Origin: Prevotellaceae bacterium UBA1720
GTDB taxonomy: Bacteria > Bacteroidota > Bacteroidia > Bacteroidales > Bacteroidaceae
Direction: 5' to 3'
Assembly (NCBI GenBank): GCA_002317475.1
Contig: DCIS01000114.1
Span: forward strand, 20,851 to 27,477
DNA length: 6,627 bases
The position numbers and the translations under genes were made by a program. Under the pieces are notes generated by a model. That model saw only the letters and a list, made by a program, of their open reading frames with translations, did no database searches and was not told the DNA's origin. The stretch's first letter is position 1. Each line of letters opens with the position of its first letter. This document shows positions 1 through 5,421 of this stretch, in pieces.

Positions 1-42
1 TGGGAATTTATAGAACCCACCTATATTATGCTATGAAAATGA

Positions 43-68
43 AACGGGCAGATAGAAATCCGCCCGTT
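43..68 (-). terminator. Probable intrinsic terminator of the GH43-like gene
   Basis: Arms AACGGGC (43-49) and GCCCGTT (62-68) pair perfectly, and the stem can continue inward by four pairs including one G-U, leaving a four-base loop. Read on the minus strand, a T-rich stretch (TTTCATTTTC) follows. It lies about 95 nt past the stop codon of the glycosidase gene. Confidence 0.65.
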
Positions 69-69
69 G

Positions 70-95
70 TTATCATTTTATGATTATCATTTTAT
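70..95. repeat. 12-bp direct repeat pair
   Basis: TTATCATTTTAT occurs at 70-81 and again at 84-95. It is AT-rich, lies in the 3' untranslated stretch of the glycosidase gene, and has no evident function. Confidence 0.5.
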
Positions 96-161
96 AGTAA
101 TGTAGATGAATAGTGCTTCTTACGCTGAAATTCAATCATTTGTAACCAATGGATATGTGCC

Positions 162-2102
162 TTACTTGTACCTCTCTTTCAGCATCTGTAGTTCTGCCTT
201 TGTGATCCAGATGACGGCACCATGCTTCTGTTCCTCAAAGCCGCGACGTTTCATCTTGCCTTCGTCAAAATAACCTATGGGATGGTAAGTGAAGAAGTCG
301 CGCGTCTCAACGAAACCGAAATTCATGGGTTTGCGACGGTAGTTGTCGAACATCACCACATAGGTGTCCTGGCCAAGGCGCTTCCAGCAGTTGGGAGCCT
401 CGTGACCTTGCTTCTCACCGTCGTAGTAGGTGTTGTCGATGGTATAGGGACCCTTGATATCGCTGCTGTAGGCATGTGCTGGGGTGGCCCCAGCCTCATG
501 GCTGACGTAGAACAGATGGTAGGTGTCTCCCACATGGATGATATCGCTGTCGATGACGTTGTACTTCATGTCAGGTGCTGAGAACAGCAGCTGGGGTTTG
601 CTGGCCATCTCGGTGAAATCATCGTTCATGTAAACATAATAGATGACATTCTTCCCGTTACCAAAACGTGTGGTGAAATGTACCATCAGGCGGTTCTCCT
701 CGTAGTCCCAGACAGTTTCAGGAGCCCATACGCAGCCCACTTCGCCCCAGTCATTCCCGTCAATGACGCCTAGTGACGAGAAGTCCAGGTTGGTGCGTGT
801 CCAATGTACCAGATCGCTACTCTTCATGAGCACCAGTCCGCGATTGTTACCCCAACCATACTTGTTGCCGTCACGCTCCCACTCTGTGTCACGATAGCCG
901 TCACGCTTGCCATAGACGTGAAGGTCGGTCATGGCGAGGTAGAAGTCGCCGTTGGGAGCACGGAAGATATGGGGGTCGCGTATACCCTTCTGTACGGCTA
1001 TCGTGTCACCAGCAATGATGGGTTTGTCGCCGTTCAGCCCCTCCCAGTTGTAGCCATCCTCCGAGACGGCCATGTGCAGACCGTGATCCTGATCCTTGTG
1101 ATAGACCATCAAGTAGCCTCCCATCGTCTCTTCCTTCAGGCCGTGACGACCATTGTCCCACTTCACCAGCTTGTCCACAACGGCCTTATCCACAGCAATG
1201 GCCGTACCGTGACTCATACCTGCAGGCATCTTGATGCGTGAGGTGACATCCTCCCAGGTCTTGCCATGGTCGTGGCTGACCGAGGCACCATACTTGTGAC
1301 GGCTATACATATCGTAATAGACCAAGAGGTCGTTGCCTACAAACAGTGGGGCAGGACCCTCACAACGCTCCTTGCCGTGTATGGGGGCACTCACTTGTTT
1401 TGGGAACCCTTTCTTCATTGACTTACCCTTCACCACACGGATATTCTTTTCGGGTGGATTGAGGTTCTCGTTCTTTACTGCCATGATGAGTTCACCCGTC
1501 ACGGGGTCCTCCACAACGGCTGCATCAATGGCGTTGAAGTCGGGGTTATACCACAGACGGGTCTTGGTGAACGTCTCAAAGTCCTTCGTGGTAGTGCAGT
1601 AGATGCGATGGTTCGAACCATTCTCGCTCAGACACCCCTCAGTCTTTACCCCCTTCATGCCTGGCACCGTACTTGCCCAATAAATGTAATAGGTGGCATC
1701 CTTACGGTCGTAGAACAGTTCGGGTGCCCAGGAGTTCTCAGCTTTGGGGAAGTCCACCATCACCGGTATGGCTTTTTGCTCGCTCCAGTGGATGAGGTCG
1801 CGTGACGAAGCATAGCCGATGATCTGATCATGCCAACTGCTGGTCCACACCAGATGGAAGGTACCGTCAGGAGCTTGCACGATGCTTGGGTCGCGCAGCA
1901 GTTTGTCCTTGCCCACCATAGGCTTCATGATGGGTTTGTTGTCGTTCACTGCCGTCCAGGTGTAGCCATCATAGCTATATGCCAGACAGAGTCCTGCAGC
2001 CTGCTTCTTAGTGTCGAAATATGTGAAAAGGTAAGCCTTCTCCTGAGCCTTTACTGCCAGTGTGCCCAGCACAGCCATCAGCATCAAAAATGTTCTTCTC
2101 AT
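162..2102 (-). CDS. Secreted tandem GH43-like glycoside hydrolase
   Basis: A 646-residue protein predicted to cleave arabinose-, xylose- or galactose-type glycosidic bonds outside the cytoplasm. Residues 1-19 form a type I signal peptide with a likely cut at VKA|QE. Two five-bladed propeller modules of the GH43/62 clan follow. Module 1 (about 24-315) has RDP with D71, SWAPE (124-128), AID with D193 and CEGP with E248. Module 2 (about 328-640) has RDP with D376, VWAPE (458-462), VID with D518 and HEAP with E568. In GH43 these three acidic positions are catalytic base, pKa modulator and general acid, so both modules look potentially active. Phrases such as DGYTW/DGYNW and DLIHW/DLVHW recur in both halves, as expected of an internal duplication. 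The gene has its own promoter and terminator and no SusCD partners in view. Substrate cannot be read from the sequence. The start is fixed by the signal peptide; no Shine-Dalgarno is visible. Confidence 0.85.
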   Translation of the reverse strand: MRRTFLMLMAVLGTLAVKAQEKAYLFTYFDTKKQAAGLCLAYSYDGYTWTAVNDNKPIMKPMVGKDKLLRDPSIVQAPDGTFHLVWTSSWHDQIIGYASSRDLIHWSEQKAIPVMVDFPKAENSWAPELFYDRKDATYYIYWASTVPGMKGVKTEGCLSENGSNHRIYCTTTKDFETFTKTRLWYNPDFNAIDAAVVEDPVTGELIMAVKNENLNPPEKNIRVVKGKSMKKGFPKQVSAPIHGKERCEGPAPLFVGNDLLVYYDMYSRHKYGASVSHDHGKTWEDVTSRIKMPAGMSHGTAIAVDKAVVDKLVKWDNGRHGLKEETMGGYLMVYHKDQDHGLHMAVSEDGYNWEGLNGDKPIIAGDTIAVQKGIRDPHIFRAPNGDFYLAMTDLHVYGKRDGYRDTEWERDGNKYGWGNNRGLVLMKSSDLVHWTRTNLDFSSLGVIDGNDWGEVGCVWAPETVWDYEENRLMVHFTTRFGNGKNVIYYVYMNDDFTEMASKPQLLFSAPDMKYNVIDSDIIHVGDTYHLFYVSHEAGATPAHAYSSDIKGPYTIDNTYYDGEKQGHEAPNCWKRLGQDTYVVMFDNYRRKPMNFGFVETRDFFTYHPIGYFDEGKMKRRGFEEQKHGAVIWITKAELQMLKERYK

Positions 2103-2131
2103 GTGAGTCAGTTAGTTCTGGTTTGCAGGTA

Positions 2132-2172
2132 GCACAACACTCATTCGTTGTTGCTCTACCCAAGTGTTGTGC
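2132..2172 (-). promoter_or_regulatory. Leader inverted repeat upstream of the GH43-like gene
   Basis: GCACAACACT (2132-2141) and AGTGTTGTGC (2163-2172) are perfect reverse complements separated by 21 nt. The repeat begins within a few bases of the inferred transcription start and ends 29 nt before the start codon. It would therefore form a stem-loop near the 5' end of the mRNA, or serve as an operator just downstream of the promoter. Which of the two is not decided by sequence. Confidence 0.6.
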
Positions 2173-2184
2173 ATGTAATTTCTG

Positions 2185-2216
2185 CAAAGTTATACAATTT
2201 TAATGGTACTTCCAAA
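2185..2216 (-). promoter_or_regulatory. Bacteroidota-type promoter of the GH43-like gene
   Basis: On the minus strand a -33 box TTTG (2213-2216) and a -7 box TAACTTTG (2185-2192) are separated by exactly 20 nt. This matches the Bacteroides consensus TTTG-N19-21-TAnnTTTG. Inferred transcription start is around 2177, giving a leader of roughly 75 nt. Confidence 0.8.
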
Positions 2217-2553
2217 CTTTCCGCCTTTCTATTTCCGAAGCATGGCCGAAGTGTGTCCGTACATTCCAGGAACTACTGCCAATTTGTAACCTATTCACTA
2301 CCAAATAAACTTCAAATATACTACAATATTTATTGGACTTCAATTGGACTTTAATTGGAGGTGAATTGGACTTATATTGGAGTTAGTACGTATTAAAAAC
2401 GGAGATAGAACGGTCAAGAATGGGTAATGAACATACCACTTAAATAGCAGTTGATAACAAAGATTCGACGTAACATGCACGAGCACAAATAGACAGGTAT
2501 TTATACAGCCTACGTGCAAAGCCTAAAATTAGTCGGGCAAACATGCATAAAGA
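2193..2553. other. Intergenic region without a convincing gene
   Basis: Apart from the -33 box of the glycosidase promoter and the 11-bp-period repeat at 2332-2382, nothing here is supported. Open frames are short, lack family resemblance and show no translation signals. Composition is AT-rich. A cis-regulatory, small-RNA or decayed mobile-element role is possible but not shown. Confidence 0.6.
2332..2382. repeat. Five-copy direct repeat, exact 11-bp period
   Basis: ATTGGA begins at 2332, 2343, 2354, 2365 and 2376, always 11 bp apart. The tails alternate between ATTGGACT-type (copies 1, 2, 4) and ATTGGAG-type (copies 3, 5). The period is about one helical turn, so all copies face the same side of the DNA, as in arrays bound by OmpR/PhoB-class response regulators. 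The bound protein, if any, is unknown. The array lies about 115 bp upstream of the glycosidase -33 box and 216 bp past the tRNA 3' end. Confidence 0.8.
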
Positions 2554-2590
2554 AATTCGCAAGTAATTGAAAACTAATTACTTGCGAATT
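2554..2590 (-). terminator. Terminator of the tRNA-Leu transcript
   Basis: A perfect 15-bp inverted repeat, AATTCGCAAGTAATT (2554-2568) with its reverse complement (2576-2590), encloses a 7-nt loop. On the minus strand it starts 7 nt after the mature tRNA 3' end and is followed by TTCTTTATG, a modest T-run. Position and shape fit an intrinsic terminator; near-symmetry would let it act on both strands. Confidence 0.75.
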
Positions 2591-2827
2591 ATAAAAGTGC
2601 CCGGAACGGGACTCGAACCCGTACGGCCGTTATGGCCAAGGGATTTTCATGCTACTCTTGCTTTTACACAAGCCATCTACGTGAGATGTTGTAGTCTGGA
2701 CTATTTCTTCACCATGTCTTTCGATTTAGGTGTTGCCTATATAGTCTCTACGCCATTTACAACCTTTACAGTTGATTTAGTGAGCCATCGCCAAAATCGT
2801 TGTCGCCAACGAAAAGGTTTCTGTTTG

Positions 2828-3316
2828 TTAGGGCAATTCTACATCACCGGTTTCCCGATGTGCACTCTTGTTTCGTCCTCGATATGTGTCTGTCATCGCG
2901 TGGCAGTTTGGACAAAGCAATTGGAGGTTTTCGAACCTATGATCTCTATTATCACCATTGATGTGATGGAGTTCTAAAGGTATTGGTTTACCTTGCCAAT
3001 CTGTGAGTCCGCAACATTCGCAACGTCTTTCTTTTAGACCTTCTGTAAGAAGTCTCTTCTTGAGTTTGTAACTTTGATAAGAACTATTCTGTATAAGAAT
3101 ATCCTTTAAGTCCGTTACATCCTTTGGATTAAACTTCAAACCGACATTCCAACCTTGACCGGTAAAATGCGATATGTCTATATCATATTCCTCAATAGCA
3201 TTGTGTATAATACGATAATTTCCTCCCGTTGGAGTTAAACCAAGGTGTTTGCATACTGAGGCTATGCTGAAAGACTTGCTTATGGCTTCTTCGTAGTCTG
3301 CTTTTGTTCGCTTCAT
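2828..3316 (-). CDS. HNH homing endonuclease encoded in the tRNA intron
   Basis: A 162-residue protein. The N-terminal part (about 5-60) resembles the helix-turn-helix region common in phage and intron HNH endonucleases, including GGNYR (31-35) and HFTGQGWN (50-57). The HNH nuclease is at 97-148: zinc knuckles C99-x2-C102 and C135-x2-C138, H117-H118, N130 and H139. All expected metal-binding and catalytic positions are present, so it looks active. It probably nicks or cuts intronless tRNA-Leu(UAA) genes to start homing; this is inferred from location. The ATG lies 14 nt into the intron, just after P1, with no Shine-Dalgarno. The last codons form the P2-like hairpin and the 5' strand of P3, and the stop codon is part of that helix. 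A free-standing phage HNH or restriction gene is unlikely given the intron around it. Confidence 0.9.
   Translation of the reverse strand: MKRTKADYEEAISKSFSIASVCKHLGLTPTGGNYRIIHNAIEEYDIDISHFTGQGWNVGLKFNPKDVTDLKDILIQNSSYQSYKLKKRLLTEGLKERRCECCGLTDWQGKPIPLELHHINGDNRDHRFENLQLLCPNCHAMTDTYRGRNKSAHRETGDVELP
2832..2861 (-). other. Dual-use segment: HNH C-terminus and intron P2/P3
   Basis: In RNA sense, ACAU-CGG-GAAA-CCG-AUGU pairing with a GUG bulge (2841-2861) makes a GNRA-capped hairpin directly before P3. UUGCC of P3 (2832-2836) then encodes part of the C-terminal Glu-Leu-Pro, and the UAA stop (2828-2830) follows. The same bases thus specify about ten amino acids and ribozyme helices. Confidence 0.75.
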
Positions 3317-3379
3317 ATCCAGACTTGTTAAAGTCCCTCGTGTCTACCAATTCCACCATCTGGGCAGCCTTTGTGGGTG

Positions 3380-3387
3380 CAAAGGTA
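3380..3387 (-). promoter_or_regulatory. Promoter -7 box of the tRNA-Leu gene
   Basis: TACCTTTG on the minus strand matches TAnnTTTG exactly and lies 14 nt before the mature tRNA 5' end, implying a leader of a few nucleotides. Twenty nucleotides upstream is TTTT rather than TTTG, so the -33 box is weak. Confidence 0.7.
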
Positions 3388-3433
3388 GGAATAAAATTTG
3401 AAAGATAAAAATTGAAACAGAAAAAATTGATGT

Positions 3434-3450
3434 AGGAAGGCTTTTTTCCT
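3434..3450 (-). terminator. Weak terminator candidate after the lipoprotein gene
   Basis: AGGAA (3434-3438) can pair with TTCCT (3446-3450) across a 7-nt loop immediately after the lipoprotein stop codon. A T6 run follows about 8 nt further on the minus strand. The stem is only five pairs, so the call is tentative; without it the operon would read into the tRNA gene. Confidence 0.3.
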
Positions 3451-3451
3451 G

Positions 3452-4006
3452 TTATTGGTTGTTTATCACCACCGTGTTGTTGCCATAGGTGATACGATAG
3501 CGGTACAGACTTTTGCCTGCATCTCCTTGGGCAACGATACCCTGACTGTTGAGGTTGTAGGTGCGATTGCATTTGGGGCAGGTGGCTGTACCATCCGTGT
3601 TCAAGGTGACAGGTTTGGTGACGTAGGCCTCCTCGTAGCAGTTTCGGCAAGCACGGTCATAGCAGGTGACCGTGGTGTGGTCATATCCTAACTCGGGGAT
3701 GTTGGGCAATCCGACAAGGAAACCGGAGAGGCCCAGGTAGAAGCCTGTGTAGTTGTTTACCTGAGTACGATTGACGGAGGTGCTGCCTTCGGTGTTTGTG
3801 AAGACAAACTGATTACCGGAGGCAGACATTGTGATGGTGCACCATTGCCCCATGCTGTTGCACGAGGTGTAGAGTTGGGATACGGCAGACACCGGATTGT
3901 AAGTGAATCGTGCAGGTAGGTTGCAGTACTTGCTGCTGACCAGATCGCCCTGGTCGCATCCCATGCAAATCAATAGGCTAAGGCTTAAGAAGACTCTCCT
4001 CAGCAT
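3452..4006 (-). CDS. Small lipoprotein with a Rieske-like, four-cysteine domain
   Basis: A 184-residue protein of unrecognised specific function. Residues 1-17 form a lipoprotein signal peptide ending CMGC, with C17 the likely lipidated cysteine; C14 at position -3 is unusual. Acidic residues follow (CDQGD), which in Bacteroidota can favour surface export. The C-terminal half recalls the Rieske fold: a CRNC pair (C120, C123), a CPKC pair (C143, C146), then TYNLNSQG, a GDAGKSLYRY stretch and a final beta strand. True Rieske centres use CxH and CxxH; here the histidines are absent and four cysteines stand in, so a zinc or rubredoxin-like site is more likely than a 2Fe-2S Rieske cluster. The ATG lies 29 nt inside argH in another frame, and is required for the signal peptide. 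Coupled translation with argH is plausible. Confidence 0.78.
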   Translation of the reverse strand: MLRRVFLSLSLLICMGCDQGDLVSSKYCNLPARFTYNPVSAVSQLYTSCNSMGQWCTITMSASGNQFVFTNTEGSTSVNRTQVNNYTGFYLGLSGFLVGLPNIPELGYDHTTVTCYDRACRNCYEEAYVTKPVTLNTDGTATCPKCNRTYNLNSQGIVAQGDAGKSLYRYRITYGNNTVVINNQ

Positions 4007-5312
4007 CGGCTATCTGCTTGAAACTGAAACCATTCCAAACCTCGTCCATCAACTGCTTAATCTGGTCGTTGCAAAGGTTACCAATACTGCCCTCATGGGT
4101 GTGGTGTACCTCCTTCTGGGGAGTGAACTGGCCAGCCTCAATGTCCAGGCCCACCTTCTTGTAGGCGTCACGGAAGGGCATACCCTCTGCAGCAAGGCGA
4201 TTGACCTCCTCAACAGAGAACATCAGGTCGTAACGCTTGTCCTCGAGGATGTGGTCGTTGACCTGTATCTTATTAATAATGTATGCCGTCATCTGCAGGC
4301 AGTCACGCAACTCCTCGAAAGCAGGCAGGAAAACCTCCTTGATAATCTGCAGGTCGCGGAAATAACCACAAGGCAGGTTGTTCATGATGAGGGTGACCTG
4401 CGTGGGCAGAGCCTGCAGCTTGTTGCACTTAGCACGTGTCAGTTCAAAGACATCGGGATTCTTCTTGTGAGGCATGATGCTGGAACCTGTGGTACACTCG
4501 TTGGGCAACTTCACGAAAGCAAAATTCTGGCTGTTGAACATACATGCATCGAAAGCCAGCTTTGCAATTGTGCCTGCAATACTTGCCATGGCAAAGGCTA
4601 CGTTGCGCTCCATCTTACCACGTCCCATCTGGGCATAGACCACATTGTAATCCATTGAATCAAAGCCCAATAGTTGGGTGGTCATGGTGCGGTTGAGAGG
4701 GAAGCTGCTGCCATAACCTGCTGCCGAACCTAGAGGATTACGATTGGTCATCTTGAAGGCTGCCTGCAGGAAGAGCATATCATCTACCAGACTCTCGGCG
4801 TATGCGCCAAACCATAGACCGAAACTGCTGGGCATAGCCACCTGGAGGTGGGTGTATCCCGGCATCAGCACGTTCTTGTAACGTTCGCTTTGGGTGATGA
4901 GTTCATTGAAGAGACTACGCACATCCTCAGCCACATACTGCAACTGGCGACGCGTGAAGAGTTTTAGGTCAAGGAGCACCTGGTCATTGCGTGAGCGACC
5001 CGAGTGAATCTTCTTGCCCATATCGCCCAGACGACGGGTCAGCATCAGTTCCACTTGAGAGTGTACATCCTCTATGCCGTCCTCGATGATGAACTTGCCA
5101 GCCTTTATCTCGGCGTGTATGTTGCGCAGTTCGGCCAAGAGACTTGTTAATTCCTCGGCGGTCAAGAGTCCGATACTCTCAAGCATGGTGATGTGAGCCA
5201 TAGAGCCCATGACGTCATGCTCGGCCAGATAGAGGTCCAACTCACGGTCACGACCTACGGTAAAGCGTTCAATCTCCTTGTTTATCTCAAAGTTCTTTTC
5301 CCAAAGCTTCAT
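3978..5312 (-). CDS. argH: Argininosuccinate lyase
   Basis: Splits argininosuccinate into arginine and fumarate, the last step of arginine synthesis, as a cytoplasmic homotetramer. The 444-residue length is normal for the family. Visible signatures are HSGRSRNDQ (103-111), PGYTHLQ with the likely catalytic H155 (151-157), and the mobile signature loop GSSIMPHKKNP (276-286), which carries the catalytic serine. The start chosen is the ATG giving MKLWEKNFE. An upstream in-frame ATG at 5366 would add 18 mostly hydrophobic residues translated from a low-complexity repeat and a hairpin, and is not credible. The gene lies 109 nt after the SRPBCC gene and overlaps the following lipoprotein gene by 29 nt. 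No promoter of its own is evident, so it probably depends on the pyrE promoter. Confidence 0.96.
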   Translation of the reverse strand: MKLWEKNFEINKEIERFTVGRDRELDLYLAEHDVMGSMAHITMLESIGLLTAEELTSLLAELRNIHAEIKAGKFIIEDGIEDVHSQVELMLTRRLGDMGKKIHSGRSRNDQVLLDLKLFTRRQLQYVAEDVRSLFNELITQSERYKNVLMPGYTHLQVAMPSSFGLWFGAYAESLVDDMLFLQAAFKMTNRNPLGSAAGYGSSFPLNRTMTTQLLGFDSMDYNVVYAQMGRGKMERNVAFAMASIAGTIAKLAFDACMFNSQNFAFVKLPNECTTGSSIMPHKKNPDVFELTRAKCNKLQALPTQVTLIMNNLPCGYFRDLQIIKEVFLPAFEELRDCLQMTAYIINKIQVNDHILEDKRYDLMFSVEEVNRLAAEGMPFRDAYKKVGLDIEAGQFTPQKEVHHTHEGSIGNLCNDQIKQLMDEVWNGFSFKQIADAEESLLKP

Positions 5313-5320
5313 AATAGAAA

Positions 5321-5344
5321 TGAAAAAATGAAAGAATGAAAGAG
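5321..5344 (-). repeat. 8-bp tandem repeat in the argH leader
   Basis: Three consecutive plus-strand units of TGAAARAR (5321-5328, 5329-5336, 5337-5344) sit 9-32 nt before the argH start. In mRNA sense they are U-rich (UUUCAUU type). Similar runs are familiar from Prevotella-type intergenic DNA; a number of copies that can vary by slippage is possible. Confidence 0.6.
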
Positions 5345-5373
5345 TGATAATATGGTGTGGAACCATCTATCAC
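5344..5373 (-). promoter_or_regulatory. Hairpin before argH, possible attenuator or terminator
   Basis: GTGATA (5344-5349) pairs with TATCAC (5368-5373), and inside it ATGGT (5352-5356) pairs with ACCAT (5362-5366): 11 pairs around a small internal loop, with a 5-nt hairpin loop. On the minus strand it runs directly into the T-rich repeat at 5321-5344, an arrangement like an intrinsic terminator located between two genes of one operon. Confidence 0.45.
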
Positions 5374-5421
5374 AATCATCCCATCTAGTAGTTCATATTT
5401 CGCCCAACACTCAACGTTCAA

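Larger units (their letters stand above)
2648..3330 (-). mobile_element. Group I self-splicing intron in tRNA-Leu(UAA), 683 nt
   Basis: The intron begins after U34 and ends with the expected G (2648). P1: exon GACUU (3331-3335) pairs with AAGUC (3322-3326). A GAAA-capped P2-like hairpin lies at 2841-2861. P3: UUGCC (2832-2836) with GGCAA (2733-2737). P7: GACUAU (2741-2746) with AUAGUC (2699-2704). P8: CACC (2729-2732) with GGUG (2710-2713). A P5-region hairpin with a GCGA loop is at 2797-2812. P9-type hairpins are at 2674-2688 and 2657-2672. The GAAGAAAUAGUCC stretch is the classic S element. P4 is ambiguous between ACAG/CUGU (2821-2824 with 2768-2771) and AACCUUU/AAAGGUU (2813-2819 with 2761-2767), which exclude each other; P6 was not resolved. 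The S element looks more like IA/IB introns than the cyanobacterial IC3 type, but subgroup assignment is tentative. Confidence 0.92.
2598..3365 (-). tRNA. tRNA-Leu(UAA), split by a group I intron
   Basis: The 5' exon (3365-3331, 35 nt) and 3' exon (2647-2598, 50 nt) join into an 85-nt class II tRNA; CCA is not encoded. The acceptor pairs GCCCAGA with TCCGGGC, with one A5-C68 mismatch. The D arm contains the GG of a normal D loop. The anticodon arm is AGGGA-CTTAAAA-TCCCT, giving anticodon UAA for leucine. The long variable arm uses GGCC/GGCC pairing, as expected of leucine tRNAs. The T arm is ACGGG-TTCGAGT-CCCGT. The break falls between U34 (3331) and A35 (2647). Neither exon alone is a tRNA, and the unspliced form could not read codons. 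A promoter and a terminator flank the gene. Tools that do not model group I introns may miss it or report fragments. Confidence 0.93.

Noticed and set aside
2148..2354. Small plus-strand protein in the intergenic region
   Set aside because: It runs through the leader and promoter of the glycosidase gene and has no family resemblance or initiation signals.
2332..2382. CRISPR-like array
   Set aside because: The unit is only 11 bp with no room for spacers and there are no cas genes.
2828..3316. Restriction-type or prophage HNH nuclease
   Set aside because: No methylase or phage genes are nearby and the gene lies wholly inside a group I intron, which defines it as a homing endonuclease candidate.
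2598..3365. Two separate tRNA fragments, or att-site remnants of an integrated element
   Set aside because: The fragments are complementary halves in correct order and strand, meet exactly in the anticodon, and are separated by a recognisable group I core, so a single interrupted gene explains them better. No duplicated tRNA 3' end or integrase is present.
3192..3650. Minus-strand open frame spanning the tRNA 5' exon, its promoter and parts of two genes
   Set aside because: It crosses the tRNA and the lipoprotein gene in a wrong frame and resembles no protein.
3903..4658. Long plus-strand open frame opposite argH (251 codons)
   Set aside because: It is an antisense shadow of a clear argH with no domain, start signal or promoter.
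5313..5366. Eighteen-residue N-terminal extension of argH from an upstream ATG
   Set aside because: It would be translated from the hairpin and low-complexity repeat, and the family begins at MKLW-type starts near 5312.
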